Of a stretch of DNA of 53,366 nt, positions 53,293 through 53,366 are shown piece after piece. The stretch lies in NCBI RefSeq assembly GCF_000422205.1, contig NZ_ATHV01000036.1, positions 1-53,366 on the forward strand, read 5' to 3'. The DNA comes from Desulfovibrio sp. X2 (lineage in GTDB: Bacteria > Desulfobacterota > Desulfovibrionia > Desulfovibrionales > Desulfovibrionaceae). A program made the position numbers and the translations under genes. The notes below the pieces were generated by a model. The model did not search any database. It was given only the letters and a program-made list of their open reading frames with translations, and had not been told where the DNA came from. Each line of letters opens with the position of its first letter. The stretch's first letter is position 1.

Positions 53293-53366
53293 AGATCGGA
53301 AGAGCGGGTCAGCAGGAATGCCGAGACCGGGAGCTAATCTCGTATGCCGTCTTCTGCTTGCAAAAA
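53293..53366. other. Illumina adapter sequence (not genomic)
   Basis: It begins agatcggaagagcg, continues with cagcaggaatgccgagaccg, a short inserted stretch (ggagcta, possibly an index), and ends atctcgtatgccgtcttctg plus cttgcaaaaa. This matches the known Illumina paired-end adapter with one mismatch. It is library DNA left at the end of an assembled contig. Confidence 0.97.

Overview
The window is a GC-rich (by eye about two-thirds G+C) bacterial contig. It most resembles a sulfate-reducing deltaproteobacterium of the Desulfovibrionaceae. The reasons are: F0 ATP synthase genes (atpZ/I-B-E) followed by rex; a small ferredoxin with an Asp in place of one cluster cysteine; a TyrR-like sigma-54 activator beside alanine dehydrogenase; many PAS-type sensors; and hairpin-rich intergenic repeats. 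No rRNA, CRISPR array, prophage or insertion sequence was seen. The last 74 bases are not genomic: they match Illumina adapter sequence followed by A's, so the true contig ends at about 53292. Both contig ends lie inside the same dispersed repeat family.

Layout. 1-686: repeats only. 687-2933 (minus): YkgJ-type Cys protein, small conserved protein and TPR protein, preceded by a ferredoxin unit. 3256-5371: divergent atypical histidine kinase and cyclic-nucleotide-binding protein. 6007-8961: membrane protein plus GtrB-like glycosyltransferase (surface glycan modification). 9293-11944 (minus): atpZ, atpI, atpB, atpE, rex. 12125-14542: Lon-like protease. 14935-17987: ACT-PAS-AAA+ TyrR-like activator, two dyad sites, a sigma-54 promoter and ald. 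18593-20508 (minus): gmhA, FmdB-like zinc ribbon, hemC. 20660-27594: XRE-PAS regulator divergent from a complete branched-chain amino-acid ABC transporter (livKHMGF). 27778-30193: overlapping shikimate-kinase-like protein, second YkgJ protein and RlmL-type rRNA methyltransferase. 30347-30808: Hsp20.

31407-36893: chemotaxis receptor, LysE-type exporter, small 4-Cys protein, DciA-like protein with an overlapping partner, tRNA-Gln and tRNA-Glu, and a small membrane protein. 37064-38689: CrtI-like oxidoreductase with a twin-arginine signal. 38862-39389: AT-rich DUF6680-like gene that looks acquired. 39435-44402 (minus): Rossmann-PAS histidine kinase, then a two-gene unit of periplasmic binding lipoprotein and HisKA_2 kinase. 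44581-47344: MoxR ATPase, HExxH/vWA protein (DUF2201-like) and an unrecognised third gene. 47525-51403 (minus): class II photolyase, GNAT acetyltransferase, PHP phosphoesterase and HD-GYP protein. 51583-53244: ilvD.

The strongest leads are the MoxR/metallopeptidase-vWA triad, the kinase with an N-terminal nucleotide-binding-like domain, the TyrR-box plus sigma-54 control of ald, the periplasmic binding protein translationally coupled to a kinase, a c-subunit with most Na+-type ligands, and a mosaic family of hairpin repeats including a 27-bp perfect inverted repeat.
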